From positions 496,001 to 560,000 of the forward strand of contig NC_063263.1 of the NCBI RefSeq assembly GCF_019578655.1: a DNA stretch of 64,000 nt, in the 5' to 3' direction. Both the position numbers and the translations under genes were made by a program. The stretch comes from Ricinus communis (taxonomy: Eukaryota; Streptophyta; Magnoliopsida; Malpighiales; Euphorbiaceae). Shown in pieces: positions 34,156 through 45,739 of the stretch (position 1 is the stretch's first letter; every line of letters begins with the position of its first letter). A model generated the notes under the pieces. The model did not search any database and was not told the DNA's origin. It saw only the letters and a program-made list of their open reading frames with translations.

Positions 34156-34466
34156 CTGCATAAACTAATTAACAAATACATTCCAACCTACTTTATTGTG
34201 CACCAACTAACGCAACTTTATGCTAACAATTGTTCATAATAAAATGCCATAGACAAACTTTATTTCCGCCAAACCCCACACTTATCATTTTCATAATCGA
34301 ATTCACAACAAACATAGCAACCAATGTAAATTAAATCTAACTGAGGTCATATTGAAGCAGTGTAACAATGTAAAACTACAAACATAGTAGCACATTCTAA
34401 ATAAAGTGTATGCATAAAAGAAAAACCAAATTAAAAGAAATAAAAGCAAAAAGTGAAGAGACTTAC
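34156..34466 (-). other. Putative intron before the Athila extra ORF
   Basis: On the minus strand a strong donor CAA|GTAAGT (34466) and an acceptor TTTATGCAG|GAG (34156) bound a 311-bp A/T-rich stretch. It lies between a TATA-like box and the extra ORF, so it could be a leader intron. Purely a sequence-signal inference. Confidence 0.35.
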
Positions 34467-34550
34467 TTGGAATTGCTGAGAAGGTAAGGATGAGGAGAAA
34501 TGGAAAGAAACACCTTGGAACTTAAAAAGTATAGCAAAATTTTGAAAGCC

Positions 34551-34560
34551 CTTTTTATAG
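34551..34560 (-). promoter_or_regulatory. Putative internal promoter (TATA box) for the Athila extra ORF
   Basis: Minus strand CTATAAAAAG, followed about 30 bp on by a pyrimidine-rich leader (TTTCTTTCCATTTCTCCTCA) typical of plant 5' untranslated regions and then a splice donor. It stands inside the element, far from the LTR promoter. Confidence 0.35.
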
Positions 34561-34566
34561 CAGCAC

Positions 34567-35659
34567 GAGCAGGGGTCAAGACGAGGACAACAAGGTGATT
34601 AGCCAACAAGGACTTACTGGCTGGTCACAGAGAATCTTAAAAGTTGCACATTTAGACAATTTGCGCATCAGCCGCTGAAATGCCTGTTGTCTGACCCGGC
34701 CTTGTGCAAGGCCGAATTGGCTAAGTTTCTCAGGCTTTTTCTTTACACATGCTCGGCGATCCCTGAGTAGCTGCTAATGTTACGGGCCTACCGGCCTGTG
34801 TCACACTAATGTTGAGTGAAATCAATGTGTGCAGTTGATTCCGGGCTTTCCTTTACCATCTTGAGTCGTCGAACTCCCTACCGCATTCGACATACATTCT
34901 CACATCAGTAGTAAGTAAATCAAATGGGAGAGTCATACTTCACTGATTACTAAAAATCCGACATAAGTTATTCCAACACTAAGTTTATATAACTATGTTT
35001 AATACAAAAAGTAATTGTTCTAAAGATCAATAAGCATGCAACAAATGATAACATAAAATGGACCGAAGAAAGAGCATAAAACTAGAATGGGAATGCCTCC
35101 CACGGGCACTTCTTTTTTATTCTTGAGTCATTTAGCTGGACTCAATATGAATCATCATTGCAGGTACAACATCATGTTAACCCGCTGCTTAGTCTCCAAT
35201 GAGTTTCCGTGATACACCTTGAGCCTATGTCCATTGACTTTGAAATCACCCCTGTGGATGATGAAGCATCGTCATGGGAAAACTTAACCATGAAGGCCTC
35301 GAACATCGACTCTCGAGCTTCTGAATAACCAAAGACGTGAGTTATATAACAATACTCTATCTCCACTGAACTCCTCGGGACCTTTCGAGCCTCGATCCCC
35401 GCTTACTCTTCGCTTCTTAGCTTATAAAATGAGGAGTTTTCATACTTCGTTGACGCCATTCCTCCAATTCACCCGACCGCAATCGGTTTTCCTTACCCGC
35501 AGAATCAACATCAAAATTGCAAGTTTTAAGGGCCCAAAGAGCCCGTGGTTCTAATTCGACAAGTAAATGACAAGATTTCCCATATACCAAATTATAGGAC
35601 GAAACTCATGAGTCCTATATGCAGTTCTAAATGCCCATAATGCATCATCTAGTTTGGAG
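34567..35659 (-). other. Spacer between integrase and extra ORF, middle Athila-like element
   Basis: No domain seen. The lineage motif GTGGGAGGCATTCCC (minus strand, 35089-35103), the counterpart of GGGAGGCACCCC at 588, marks the end of the pol region. 35172-35650 keeps broken pieces of the integrase tail. Confidence 0.45.
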
Positions 35660-36300
35660 GCCCAATCCTTCCGACTTACATTCATAGTTCTCTCTACTAT
35701 ACATTTTAAACCCCTATTAGTAACCTCAACTTACCCACTGGTTTGTGGGTGATAGGGAGTGGAGAACCATTGCGTTACACCATAGTGCCCGAGTGCTTTC
35801 TCCAATTGAGCGTTGCAGAAATGCATTCCCCTGTCATTAATTAGCACTCTAGGTGTGCCGAACCTAGCAAATAACTTTTTAAGGAACCTGCAAACAACTC
35901 TAGCATCGTCAGTAGGTAAGGCCTCTACCTCCGGCCATTTGGAGAAATATTCAACAGCTACTAGGATATACTTATTACCATTTGAGGAAGGGAAGGGTCC
36001 CATGAAGTCAATACCCCAAATGTCAAATATATGGCATTCGCCTATACGCCGGCATCTCATCACGGGCGGGAGATATTACCAGATACTGACAAGCGGCCGC
36101 AAACCCTGAACAAAGGTTCTAGCATCCTAGAAGATAGTTGGTTAAAAGCTGCTGTCCAACCTTCTAGCAAGATGGTTCACGCATGGCCTCGCAGATCCTT
36201 CATGACAATGCCTCAAGATCTGGAGACTCTCTTCTCCATAAACACATCGGCGGATGACCTGGTCTGCACACACTTGATATAGGAAGGGGTCTTCCCAAAT
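35660..36300 (-). pseudogene. Athila-type integrase
   Basis: The frame 36063-35731 is well kept: [20 protein letters not shown] (first catalytic Asp in WGIDFMG), [39 protein letters not shown] (family has SD-G; here ND-G, so the second catalytic Asp is kept and the Ser is changed) and [17 protein letters not shown]. Upstream 36280-36090 carries the finger region with EESLQILRHCHEG. Downstream the tail is shifted. Confidence 0.85.
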
Positions 36301-37780
36301 GTAGTATTTCAAATCAGCAAAGAATTTCTTCTTTTGCTGATAAGTCATACCCTTTGGTAAGACCCTAAACACATAGTTAGCATAACCAAAAAACCACGGA
36401 GAATCGGAGTATACCTTTAATGAATTTAAGTGCTCCTTTAGAAATCGATCATCTATCATGCTCTCATCAAGTGCATACAAGCTTGGATTCTCCAGTCTGG
36501 ATAGATCATCTACTGCCAAATTTTCTGTGCCCTTTTTATCTTTAATCTCAATGTCGAATTCCTACAATAATAGAATCCATTTGATCAATCTTGGCTTAGC
36601 ATCATGCTTATTAAACAAATACCTCAAAGCTGAATGGTCAGTGAAGACTATGGTCTTTGATAAGACGAGGTATGATCGAAATTTGTCGAAGGCATACACG
36701 ACAGCTAACAACTCTTAGTGTAATGTTCCTGGGCTCCTATTAACATCTTGCTAGCATAGTAAATGGGTTGGAACTTTTTATTAAACCTCCGTCGCTACGA
36801 CACCCCAACTACATAGTCACTAAGCATCATACATTAGTTCAAAGGTACCCAATCGTGCCCCATGACTGGGTGTGATAATGTGGGTCAAGTTCCTTTAATA
36901 ACTCAAAAGAAGATACATATGCATCATAAAAAACAAAAGGTGAATCCTTAACTAGCAATTGAGTAAGAGGCCTAGCAATTCCATAGAAATTTCTAATGAA
37001 TCTTCTATAAAATCTAGCATGGCCTAAGAAACTCCTAACAGCCCTAACAGAACTAGGTGGTGGTAACTTAGATATTGTTTCTATTTTAGCTCTATCGACT
37101 TCCATCCCCGCATGTGAAATCTTATGCCCTAGAAAGATTCCCTCTCTTACCATAAAATGACACTTTCCCCAATTTAGCACCAAGTTAGCCTCAATGCACC
37201 TAGCTAACATGCGTTCTAGATTTGCCAAACAGTGAGAGAATGAGTTACCAAAAACAGAGAAGTCATCCATAAATACCTCTATCGACTCCTCAATCATATC
37301 ATCAAAAATGGCCATCATACATACAAGCGTTCACGATTTGCCCGAAGCATTCATAAGTAAAATGTCCCGCAGCGGTGAAGTTATCTTCTCTTGGTCTTCA
37401 GGTGCAATTGGGATCTGAATATATCCTAAAAAACCATCAAGAAAAACAGTAAGACATGTGTCCTGCCAATCTTTCTAACATCTAATCAATGAAAGGAAGA
37501 GAGAAGTGATCCTTCCGAGTTGCATCATTAAGCCTCTTGTAATCGATGCATACTCGAAATCCTATTACCATCCGCAGTACGGCCTCATCCCTGCCATTTT
37601 GAATTGTTCATGCCTCGCTTCTTCTTTGCTGGGGGCTCACCCAAGAACTGTCAAAAATAGGGTAAATTAATCATGCATCTAGGAGCTTAATTACCTCCTT
37701 TTTCACTACTTCCTTCATGTTCGGATTAAGCCGCCTCTGTGGCTAAACTACTGCTCTATAGCTATCCTTCATAAGAATCT
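36301..37780 (-). pseudogene. Athila-type reverse transcriptase and RNase H
   Basis: RT begins near 37740 with QRRLNPNMKEVVKKEVIKLL, continues through a broken fingers region (VCIDYKRLNDATRKDHFSLP about 37555-37500) and then an open 159-codon frame from 37318. That frame has FMDDFSVFG (catalytic YxDD as FMDD), CHFMVREGIFLGHKIS and RSFLGHARFYRRFIRNF. RNase H follows with [20 protein letters not shown] (36660-36600), and ENLAVDDLSRLENP (36530-36490) continues into the integrase linker. Frameshifts at about 36840 and 37320 and scattered stops break it. Confidence 0.88.
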
Positions 37781-38159
37781 TGTAAGAACATAAACTTGGG
37801 TTGATCCTGGGAATATCAGCGATTTTATAAGTGAAGGCCTTCTTATACCTCTTGAGTGCATCTAGAGTTTTTGCTCGCTCCTCAGGTGTTAAATTTGCTG
37901 CAATAATCATCGGTAACTTTTCTTACTCATTCAAGAATCCATAGATTAAGTGCTTAGGCAGCTCCTTCAATTCTAAGGTCGGGGGGTCCTTGAAAGAAGA
38001 TTTCACTTACCGTACTTCTGACTTGTCAAGAGAAAGAAAAGGATCAAGATGAAATTAGGCTCGAAGTAATAACTAGCCGCCTGCCCAACACTTACTTGAT
38101 GGGCCCTCCTCCTCCTCTCCTTGCAAGGCTACCTGCAAAGGATCATCAAGCAACATTTC
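37781..38159 (-). other. Protease-RT linker of the middle Athila-like element
   Basis: Codons on the minus strand are broken by several shifts; pieces such as TPEERAKTLDALKRYKKAF (about 37880-37825) fit the variable linker between protease and RT in this lineage. No separate function is expected. Confidence 0.4.
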
Positions 38160-38800
38160 CTATAAGTGAGACTCAACCAAATTATCCACAATATCAATAG
38201 AAAATATAACATCATCATGGTCTAAAAAGTGTCTCATAGTAGTCGCTAGGTCGAAGGTGATGGTCTCATTGTCTACCCTAATTTTAAGCTTTCCATCACA
38301 AACATTTATTATAGCCCTAGATGTTGCAAGAAAGGGTCTACCTAGGATTAAAGGTATAGTATTCTCACCTTCTATATCCATAACTACAAAATCTACAGGA
38401 AAAATAAACTTGTCTACCTTAACAAGCACATCTTCAACTATACCCCTAGGAATCTTTACAGTTCTATCAACTAATTGAATGCTCATCCTAGTAGGCTTAG
38501 GTTCATTCAAACCTAATTTATCAAACAGACTAGTGTTAAATTTATACTAGCTCGTAAATCAGCTAATACACCACTAATAGGCAAATCGCCAATGACACAA
38601 GGAACAATAAAACTCCCTGGATCTCTTCTTTTAAGTGGCAGCTTATTCTAAAGAATAGCCGAACACTCCTCATTCAGAGTAATGAGTCCCAAATCCTCCA
38701 ACTTCCTTTTATTGCTCAAAATTTCCTTTAGGAACTTTGCATACTTTGGCATCTGCAAAATAGCTTCAACAAAAGGCAGGTTAATCCGCAGTTGTTTAAA
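38160..38800 (-). pseudogene. Athila aspartic protease
   Basis: The frame 38510-38160 reads NEPKPTRMSIQLVDRTVKIP, VLVKVDKFIFPVDFVVMDIE, IPLILGRPFLATSRAIINV and DLATTMRHFLDHDDV. The active-site DLGAS motif lies just upstream (38580-38520) where the frame is disturbed (ISGVLADLRASINLTLVCL-like wording, so Gly to Arg). Same order as 14230-13868 and 59650-59834. Inactive. Confidence 0.82.
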
Positions 38801-40401
38801 CAAGTCAAGAAACTTACCAAACTGCTAATCAACCTTCTCTTGCTTAAGTCGAGTGGGAGCAGGGGGCCTGGTACTCTCTCCGCTGGGCTCTTTTCGCTTC
38901 TTCCACCTTTTCTCCTCCCATTGTCTCGTGGGGCTCGCCTCTAGCTTGCTTATCCCGCATACAAACATCCTTATCATCGTACCAAAGGTAGAGAGCTAGA
39001 CAATTGCTTACAGTAAGGTGTGAGCCTTGCAATGCTCCCTAGGGTTTAACTCTATTGTGCTAGGGAGCGATCCTTGTGGCATCTCAAACAACATCTTAGA
39101 AATCTGCCCAATTTGACTTTCTGAATTCTAGATAGATGCCTGTTGATTTCTAAGGGCGCGTGCATTTTTCTGGAATCTCGTCACGTGACAAACTTCATCA
39201 TCGGCCTCCTCCAAGTTAGATTTCTTTCACCGGTGGAAGGGGTTTGATGGTATAGCTTCTTCAGCTTCTTCGATTGTGGTGGCCTTGATGCAATCTCTAA
39301 AAGCCTGTGGACCCTGGGCGTTGTTATTTCTCCACCTGAAATTTTGATGGTTACCCCAGCCGGGGTTGTATGTGCTGTTGTATGGGTTGTTCTGCTGTCT
39401 AGGGGCATTATCCATGTAGTCTACCTGTTCTATGTCAGCAGAAATAATAGAGGAAGAATTATTACTAGGAGCAAACATACCTCCCGCATTACAGTTTGCA
39501 CTGTAGTGCAGGCCATCGTAAAATTCACTTATTTCCGTGGTCTAACTTAATAATCAGAGCTCCACTCGGCCTAAGCTAGGGCTGCTTTGTGGGGAGTCTA
39601 ACTGGTTGACCGTTCCTTGTTTAATCGGCCGACTCCTAGAGGATTACCACTGGTAGTTGTTCTTGGCCATCTCCTCTATCGGTTACCACGTGCGCCTCCA
39701 GTCGCCTTCTTCTTGTTTAAAGCTCCACCTGCTGCAGCGTCCACCATTTGCCTCGTAGTAAGGTTCAAACCACTGTACAAGGTCTGAACCTGCATCCATA
39801 CTGGTAGATCGTGGTGTGGACAACATCTCAACAAGTCTTTATACTTCTCCCAGGCGTCGTACATGCTCTCGTCGTCCATCTGCATAAAAGAAGAAATGTC
39901 ATTTCTCAATTTAGCAATTTTAGCTGGAGAAAAATACTTGTAAAGAAATTTTTCAGCTAATGATTTCCAGGTTGTAATAGTGTACGGTGGAAAAGACTGC
40001 AGCCATCTCTTTGCTCTATCCCTTAAAGAAAATGGAAATAATCTCAGCCGGATAGCATCATCGGTAGTTCCATTTATCTTGAAACTGTCGCATATCTCCA
40101 AAAAGTTGGCTATATGGGCATTGGGATCCTCACTTGGCAGCCCCCCAAACTGTCCACTTTACACATTTGGCTTTATCTCAAAATTGTTAGCTACCATCGC
40201 CGGTCTGAGTATACTCATTTGTGTCCTATCCAAGGATGGTCTAGCAAACTCGTACATCGTTCTATTTGCGTCCACTGCGGCATTTCCATTGTGATTCACC
40301 ATCCCTTGTAGTCTATCTACAGGTACCTCAACCTCAATCTCCTCCTCTTCTAATTACAAACGCTTTCTTAAGAGTCTGAGGGATCATTCTAGATCAGACA
40401 T
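38801..40401 (-). pseudogene. Athila gag
   Basis: Start ATG at 40401 (MSDLE, then a TGA). Open from 40101: [60 protein letters not shown] and [16 protein letters not shown], the retrotrans_gag capsid fold. Later pieces are an Asn/Pro-rich region with QQNNPYNSTYNPGWGNHQNF (39400-39340) and the linker to protease. No zinc knuckle is seen, which is usual for Athila. Stops at 40384 and about 40170 and shifts near 39680 and 39240 inactivate it. Confidence 0.85.
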
Positions 40402-40614
40402 AGGCTATATAAGTTCAGAGTTTGAGCTCCTGGTTATAAACTACCTACAAGTGGAATGTAGCGACCAAAGAACAATAATAGTTAAAAAAATGAAAGAATA
40501 AAATAAAGCAAAATAAAGACAGAAAAGTAAATATGGCTAAATTAACAAAAACACAAGTTCGTTCTAGTTCACACAAAAAGTAAATTCCCCGGCAACAGCG
40601 CCAAAAACTTGATA
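40402..40614 (-). other. Leader and primer-binding site of the middle Athila-like element
   Basis: PBS on the minus strand is TGGCGCTGTTGCCGGGGA (40603-40586), one base from the Athila consensus. It is followed by an A-rich leader. Upstream only CCTATCAAGTTTT joins it to Tat gag; no 5' LTR. Confidence 0.8.
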
Positions 40615-41972
40615 GGGTTTGGATACCTTATATCACCCTTATTCTTCTAAACTCACATCAAGATGTTGATCCTTGATGTATTTAGAGAAAAAAGTCTTTC
40701 TCACTACCACTCATGGAGTCACTCCTTCTATCATCCTTATTCTGTTGCTTGGTAATCTTCGTCGGTTCTCCTTCCGACTTGGTAATCTTTGTCTAACCTG
40801 ATGAAACTTTGAGCTTGGTCTATAAGCTCGATGTAAAAATCTGGCAGGTCGATGGTTTTTTTGAACTTGTTCATACATGTATTATTGGTCATTGCATCTA
40901 TGGCCATATCCTGCTTGAGCTTCTCTACCTAGACAACCTCCTTATTGAATCTCTTTTAGGCTCTCATATCGCCTCTGAATACACTTCTTTATATCATTGG
41001 ATATCTTTCTTGGAGGTATGTTGGTGATGAACCGAGCTTTAAATAATTTAGCAAGTATAGCAAAGTTATCTATCAAACCATCTAGAAAACTCGGATACCA
41101 CTTATGAGCACTTTCTTTTAGGGTTGTCGAAAAAATCTTGTACCTGATTGGATCTAATACATTAGGTAACCCCATCTTGATGTTAAAATTATTAACATGG
41201 CCTAATGGATCCCCCAAACCATCATTGAAATCTAAAAGGACCTCATCTCTCATTATCCTTTTCATACGATACTTTTTCAAAGCATCATTTATCCTCTTAT
41301 TGATTATCTCATCAATCCATTCAAAGTCATGAGTTTGAGAACTGGAACTCTCCTCCTCGGTATCTCTAACTTGGCTATTCCTTTTCTGAGACCGATTATC
41401 CTCTGTCTGAGTATTTGTTGTCCTCGAAATTTGGATGGTCAGTAGCAGACCAATATCAATGGTATGCTTGATTGTCCTTGGAGCTTGGCTAGTGCTAGTC
41501 GGTGTAGCTTGCCTCACAAGCGTCTGAGCTAAAACACTCTTATAATACCTTTTCATCTCCTCTACCTGCCGATTATACATACTAACAACATCCTCTAGCG
41601 TTGGCTGCCAAGGACTTTGAGGAAGACTAGGTGGTGGAGGTCGACTCTGAGATGTGATTGGCAACGGAAAGAATGGTGGCTGCAAAATAGGTACTGAAGG
41701 TCTGTGCCCTATCTCCCTCTGCCACGTAGTTGAGATATCCTCCACGGGCGGTGACCTTTCCAGGTATAATTTCTATTAAAGATCTCAGATATGGGGTAAT
41801 GATTAAAAAGATTCCTTCTCCAAGGTTAAGAAAATGGTATGGTCGGTCTAGGAGGACCTGGGATTTGTTGATTGACCTGCAGAAGAATTGAGGATCCAAT
41901 AGGTAGATTACTAGCTCCAACTCCGGTTCCTAGTGGAAGAGCATCCCCACTTTGATTTTGACCAAATGCCAT
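40615..41972 (-). pseudogene. Tat-type gag, N-terminal part
   Basis: Start ATG at 41972 gives MAFGQNQSGDALPLGTGVGA. After a shift the frame 41745-40942 shows a proline-rich stretch, a coiled-coil-like NRQVEEMKRYYKSVLAQTL, an acidic patch DTEEESSSSQT, and the capsid core: DGLGDPLGHVNNFNIKMGLP, AHKWYPSFLDGLIDNFAILA and LFKARFITNIPPRK. It then stops at 40942 and goes on with KLKQDMAIDAMTNN and KTFFSKYIKDQHLDV to the Athila junction. Matches Tat/Retand-type gag order. Inactive through stops and the insertion. Confidence 0.82.
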
Positions 41973-42028
41973 TTAGCTTGATGAGGTAGAGAAATAGAGC
42001 TTTTTTGCATAAAGTTTACGGTGCTAAT
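41973..42028 (-). other. Leader and probable PBS of the Tat element
   Basis: On the minus strand the LTR end ATTATCA is followed by ATTAGCACCGTAAAC, which may be a decayed form of the TTGGCGCCGTC-type PBS used in this lineage (two G-to-A changes). The leader is short. Confidence 0.4.
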
Positions 42029-42477
42029 TGATAATTCGGTTGTTGAATGAGCTATCAACAAGATCTCCAATGGCTGATCTGATCTCTGTAGTACCTGCAA
42101 AGACAGATAGAAAGTGCCGGACAGGAATATCCGGACGCTTACTCTAATGTTTAAGTTAGTAGTTTGTGAAAAGTTCACTTAAGTATAATAAGTGTGTAAA
42201 GTAGCATATACCTGTAAATATGGTGTAGTGGTTCTTTTTATAAACGCTGAAAGTCTTCCAATCCTATTAGAAATGGAACTTTCGCGTTTGTAGGTCGTCC
42301 TACTTATATAAGGACTTGTCTTCTTAGTTGTTATTAAAGTTCTAGGTCAGATTAGACTCTTTGACTAGAGTCGAACATGACACTATCTCTAAGGCTCCCT
42401 ATTATAGTAGAATACAGACTTGGTCAACCCCGTCTTTTTTGGTGCATGACAGGTTGGTATATAATGTTTAGTTATCT
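42029..42477 (-). repeat. 5' LTR of the Tat element
   Basis: TGATAATTCGG...TTTAGTTATC on the plus strand; same order and spacing as 7005-7446, including CTACTTATATAAGGACTTG (42299-42317). It stands beside gag, so it is the 5' LTR. The last base of the TATCA end is changed to T. Confidence 0.85.
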
Positions 42478-43226
42478 ATTATTATTATTATTATTATGGT
42501 ACATGTATTATAAAAATGGCTTGAGGCAGGAGGCTTAATGTCTAAAGGTAGTGAAATAATGGTGGTTGGAGGAAGAACGACAGTGATGCAATGGAGGAAG
42601 GAGATGGGGGAGAGAGAAAAAAGGATGGAGGGACCTATTTGATTATTTGCTATAGTCCAAATTGCATAGAGGTACCCCCTATTTAAAATTGGTCTAACAA
42701 TAACCTAAAATTTAATATGTTTATTATATATATTTATATCTAATTAGTAAATAATTATTTTAGGGCTTAAAAATGATAAGTTTATATTTTAACTACCGAA
42801 TTGACAAAAATATACCTTTAATTTCCAATACTTGGGTTCCAAAATATATTTATGATTTTTAGAATTGCTCTAAAATAGTAATATATATTTATTGATTAAA
42901 TCAATTTTATATTAAAAAGATAAAAGAAAATCTAAATAGATATATAACTAAATGCAATAAAATAAAGTAATTTAGCTTAAGAAAACATAGTGATCCATCA
43001 TATAATAGACCGAAAATAATATTAAATACTGAAATATCCAAAAAAATTTATTTAAATAAAATAAAAATTTCACGGTGTTACAATCGCCCCCAAATGTGTC
43101 ATAAATGGATTGACTCGAAAACATTTATACTAAACTTAAATTCGTTTAACTCCATATCATGTTGTGTTATTTAAATAGGTCGTGTCAAAAACTACCAGCC
43201 TTACCCCAAATTTGATAGTAAAATTG
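42478..43226. other. AT-rich intergenic stretch with a (TTA)n microsatellite
   Basis: Starts with TTA repeats (about 42478-42496). The rest is A/T-rich, without coding signs. The 9 bp GTAAAATTG at 43218-43226 is the left target duplication of the next element. Confidence 0.6.
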
Positions 43227-44781
43227 AGATTGAAGTGGTAAATTGCCCCTTAAACTTGTTAGCTAGGTCAGATTAACTCCAAATTGAAAATTATCACCAA
43301 ATTATCTCACGCATTTTATAAATTAGTCAGTTTACCCCAAATTTACATGAGTGCATTTTACACACATCTAAAGGCAAGTGAACTATATTAAAAAATATAA
43401 AAATATAATGTTAATTTTTTGTTTTTTATTAAAAAGTCTTGACATAATGAATAATAAAAAAAGAAAAAACAAGAAAATTCTTGGCAGAAGGATGAAACTC
43501 ATCACATTCAAATTTTTTTTCTGAAAGTGCAAACCCATGATTGATTGTGCAAGCAGCAACTTGGGAAAATCAATTTTCTCACAGATTATGATGGCAATAG
43601 CTATTGCGCGATGGAAACCATGATGTGAAAGAGGATGAGAAGGATGACGACAATTGAATTACATACATACTTAAAAGTAGTTCATGTAGAGTAGTCAAAT
43701 GAGAAATTACAGTTTCATTAATAAATTGAGCCAATCTTGAAAAAAATCAAAAGTGTTGATTCTTGTAAATTAAAATTTTGTGTAGCCACATAATGAAACA
43801 TAAAATCATAGCAACTTAGGCCATCCTTCATCAGGCAAAATAGCAGTAGCAAGCTATAAAATGGTGTCGATTATTTATTTAGTTATAGATGAAAGGGTGA
43901 GAGGAGGTGAGCGAATTTAAGGAGGAGCAAGTCGGGATTGGCATCTTTGTGGAGATTGAAAAACGACTTAGTAGTAAAGTGCTGCTCATTTGAAGATGAC
44001 ATAAGATTATTTATTCGAGACTTAGGAGAAGAGGGAGTTGTTAAAATTGAGTTGAATTGGTGGCTACCATGGATAAGGATTGATTGATGAGATCTATTTT
44101 AGAGGTGGTGCCATGGATAAGCTTTTGAGTAGTAATATAAAAAAAGTGTTATAGAAGAACAAAAAATAACAACCACCAATCATCCAAAATATAATAAATC
44201 CTCAAATATATCCTAAATCTTATCAAATTAAAAATCCTCAAACCCTTTAAACCAACTATAATTGTTCTCCGAATAAGAGCAAACAAACAACCACCACCTA
44301 GATCCACCTATGAGGTCTTCTCTACCAATAACCAATTTTAGACGGTGGTGAGTCTTTCTCATTATTATCTATGTAAAGTTCAGTGGTGTATTTATTTATT
44401 TAATCAATTGATGGTGGTGGTGAGATTAGTAACGATGGTGGTGGTTGTTGTGAGAAAAGAAATTAGGTGGAGAGAAATTAGTGATAGAGGAATTTAGAGT
44501 TCAGGTTTTTAAAGGATTTTAGGAAGAAGACAACGCTGGAGAGGGGAAGAGAGATAAGCAAAGTTTCTTTATTTTAATATACCTTTTACTGTTGTAAAAA
44601 TGGTTTACATAAAGTTTTTATTTTTTAATGATTGTGTGTCTTCCATATGTGTTATTAAGGTTTGAGAAACGGGTGAATTATCCAAATTGTCAAAAGTGTT
44701 AGGTAATTTAGCCATGATTTTCAATTTGGAGTTAATCGGATTTGGCTTACAAGTTAAAGGGGGCAAATTACTACTTAAACC
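43227..44781. mobile_element. Non-autonomous MULE-like TIR element
   Basis: Long terminal inverted repeats: left AGATTGAAGTGGTAAATTGC and right (reverse complement) TGGTTTAAGTAGTAATTTGC, continuing with the shared block GATTAACTCCAAATTGAAAA, about 100 bp in all. Flanking 9-bp repeats GTAAAATTG (43218-43226) and ATAAAATTG (44782-44790) agree at 8 of 9 bases. Long TIRs and a 9-bp duplication fit the Mutator superfamily. The 1.3-kb interior has no transposase and no ORF of note. A captured host fragment cannot be excluded. Confidence 0.7.
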
Positions 44782-44790
44782 ATAAAATTG

Positions 44791-45739
44791 GTTAACATCG
44801 TATAAGTTTGATCCTCAAATTTTGGAATCAGGCTCAATTTAGACCTTTTTCACTTTTACGACCAATTTAGCCCTTTTTTGAACAAGTTAGTTAGACTTGC
44901 TATAATAAGAGCATGAAAAAAGTGATAATTGAGGTTGACTGCAAAGTTCGAGGGCCAAATTGAACTCAAAACACAAATTTAGGGACTAAATTAAATTTTA
45001 TTCTAAGTTAAAAATTAAAAATAAATATAAATTTTTTAAATACTACAAAGCATAAAAACATCGAAACCAACTCATCACTGCCACAAATAACACTTTTAAA
45101 TAAAACTTTACTAGCATTATTATTAGAAAAATAAAAAAGTATAAATGAGATTTTACGATCTAACATCACCATCTTACCTCTTTAATAATCTCCACGTACT
45201 TCTAACCATCAATTAAAGAAAATAATACACACAGAATCATTGTTAACACTTACAAACATATCAATACAAAGGAATGAAAACAATCTAAAAAACGGAAGTC
45301 ATTACTAGCATCATCACTAAAACCAAACCACCATCAACTTATTTATTTGCTCAACCAACTAATTGTAATCTATAATATAAATTTAATATATAAATTCAAA
45401 AGTAAAATTAAAACAATTATAATTCAATTAATTTTTAAAGGGTCATATTCCGAATAAAAAATTGAGTAGCTAAATTGAGCCGAGATTAAAAGTTGGGTAA
45501 TCAAGTTGGACTATATAACGCATGAAATCCACTCTTAAAAAAGAATTAAAATGATCCTATTCAAGAAGTTTAGGGATTAAATTAGCTATGAAAAATAAAA
45601 AACAACCAAATTAATTTGATTGGAAAGTCCGAGGGCCAAATTAAACCTTGTTTCCATGGATTCCATTAAGATGAATGTTCAATCCCATGATAGAAGGTTC
45701 AATACCTAATTAACAAAGTCTAGCCTTGTTCATACGCTT
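44791..45739. other. AT-rich repeat-like intergenic stretch
   Basis: Contains several degenerate blocks on the theme CAATTTGGTCCTCAAA and its complement (44800-44880, 44940-45000, 45600-45655). They may be ends of further old inverted-repeat elements. No gene seen. Confidence 0.4.

Larger units (their letters stand above)
28775..40607 (-). mobile_element. Athila-like element with inverted LTR piece and missing 5' LTR
   Basis: On the minus strand: PBS (40603-40586), leader, gag, protease, RT-RNase H, integrase, an extra ORF in the envelope position, 3' non-coding, PPT, and LTR (30686-29215), then an inverted LTR start (29206-28775). Upstream of the PBS only the last few bases of a 5' LTR (CTATCA) remain before Tat gag. 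It is the most complete Athila copy here, though every ORF is broken. It lies in Tat gag, because gag reading continues on both sides (40615 and 28774). Confidence 0.85.
7005..42477 (-). mobile_element. Tat-type Ty3/gypsy retrotransposon with nested insertions
   Basis: Two LTRs of about 445 bp in the same (minus) orientation bound this region: 42029-42477 (5') and 7005-7446 (3'). Between them, read on the minus strand, come gag (41972-40615, continuing to about 28640), protease (28330-28004), RT (27990-26950), RNase H (26800-26100), integrase (25880-24660), a 67-bp tandem repeat, an ORF on the opposite strand, and a polypurine tract against the 3' LTR. Removing the two large insertions (28775-40607 and 8715-22816) leaves about 9.5 kb, a normal size for this lineage. 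Flanks CTTAT (7000-7004) and ATTAT (42478-42482) may be a 4/5 target duplication, though the right side is a TTA repeat. Confidence 0.8.

Noticed and set aside
44800..45660. A third TIR element bounded by CAATTTGGTCCTC-like blocks
   Set aside because: The blocks match only loosely, and no target duplication was found.
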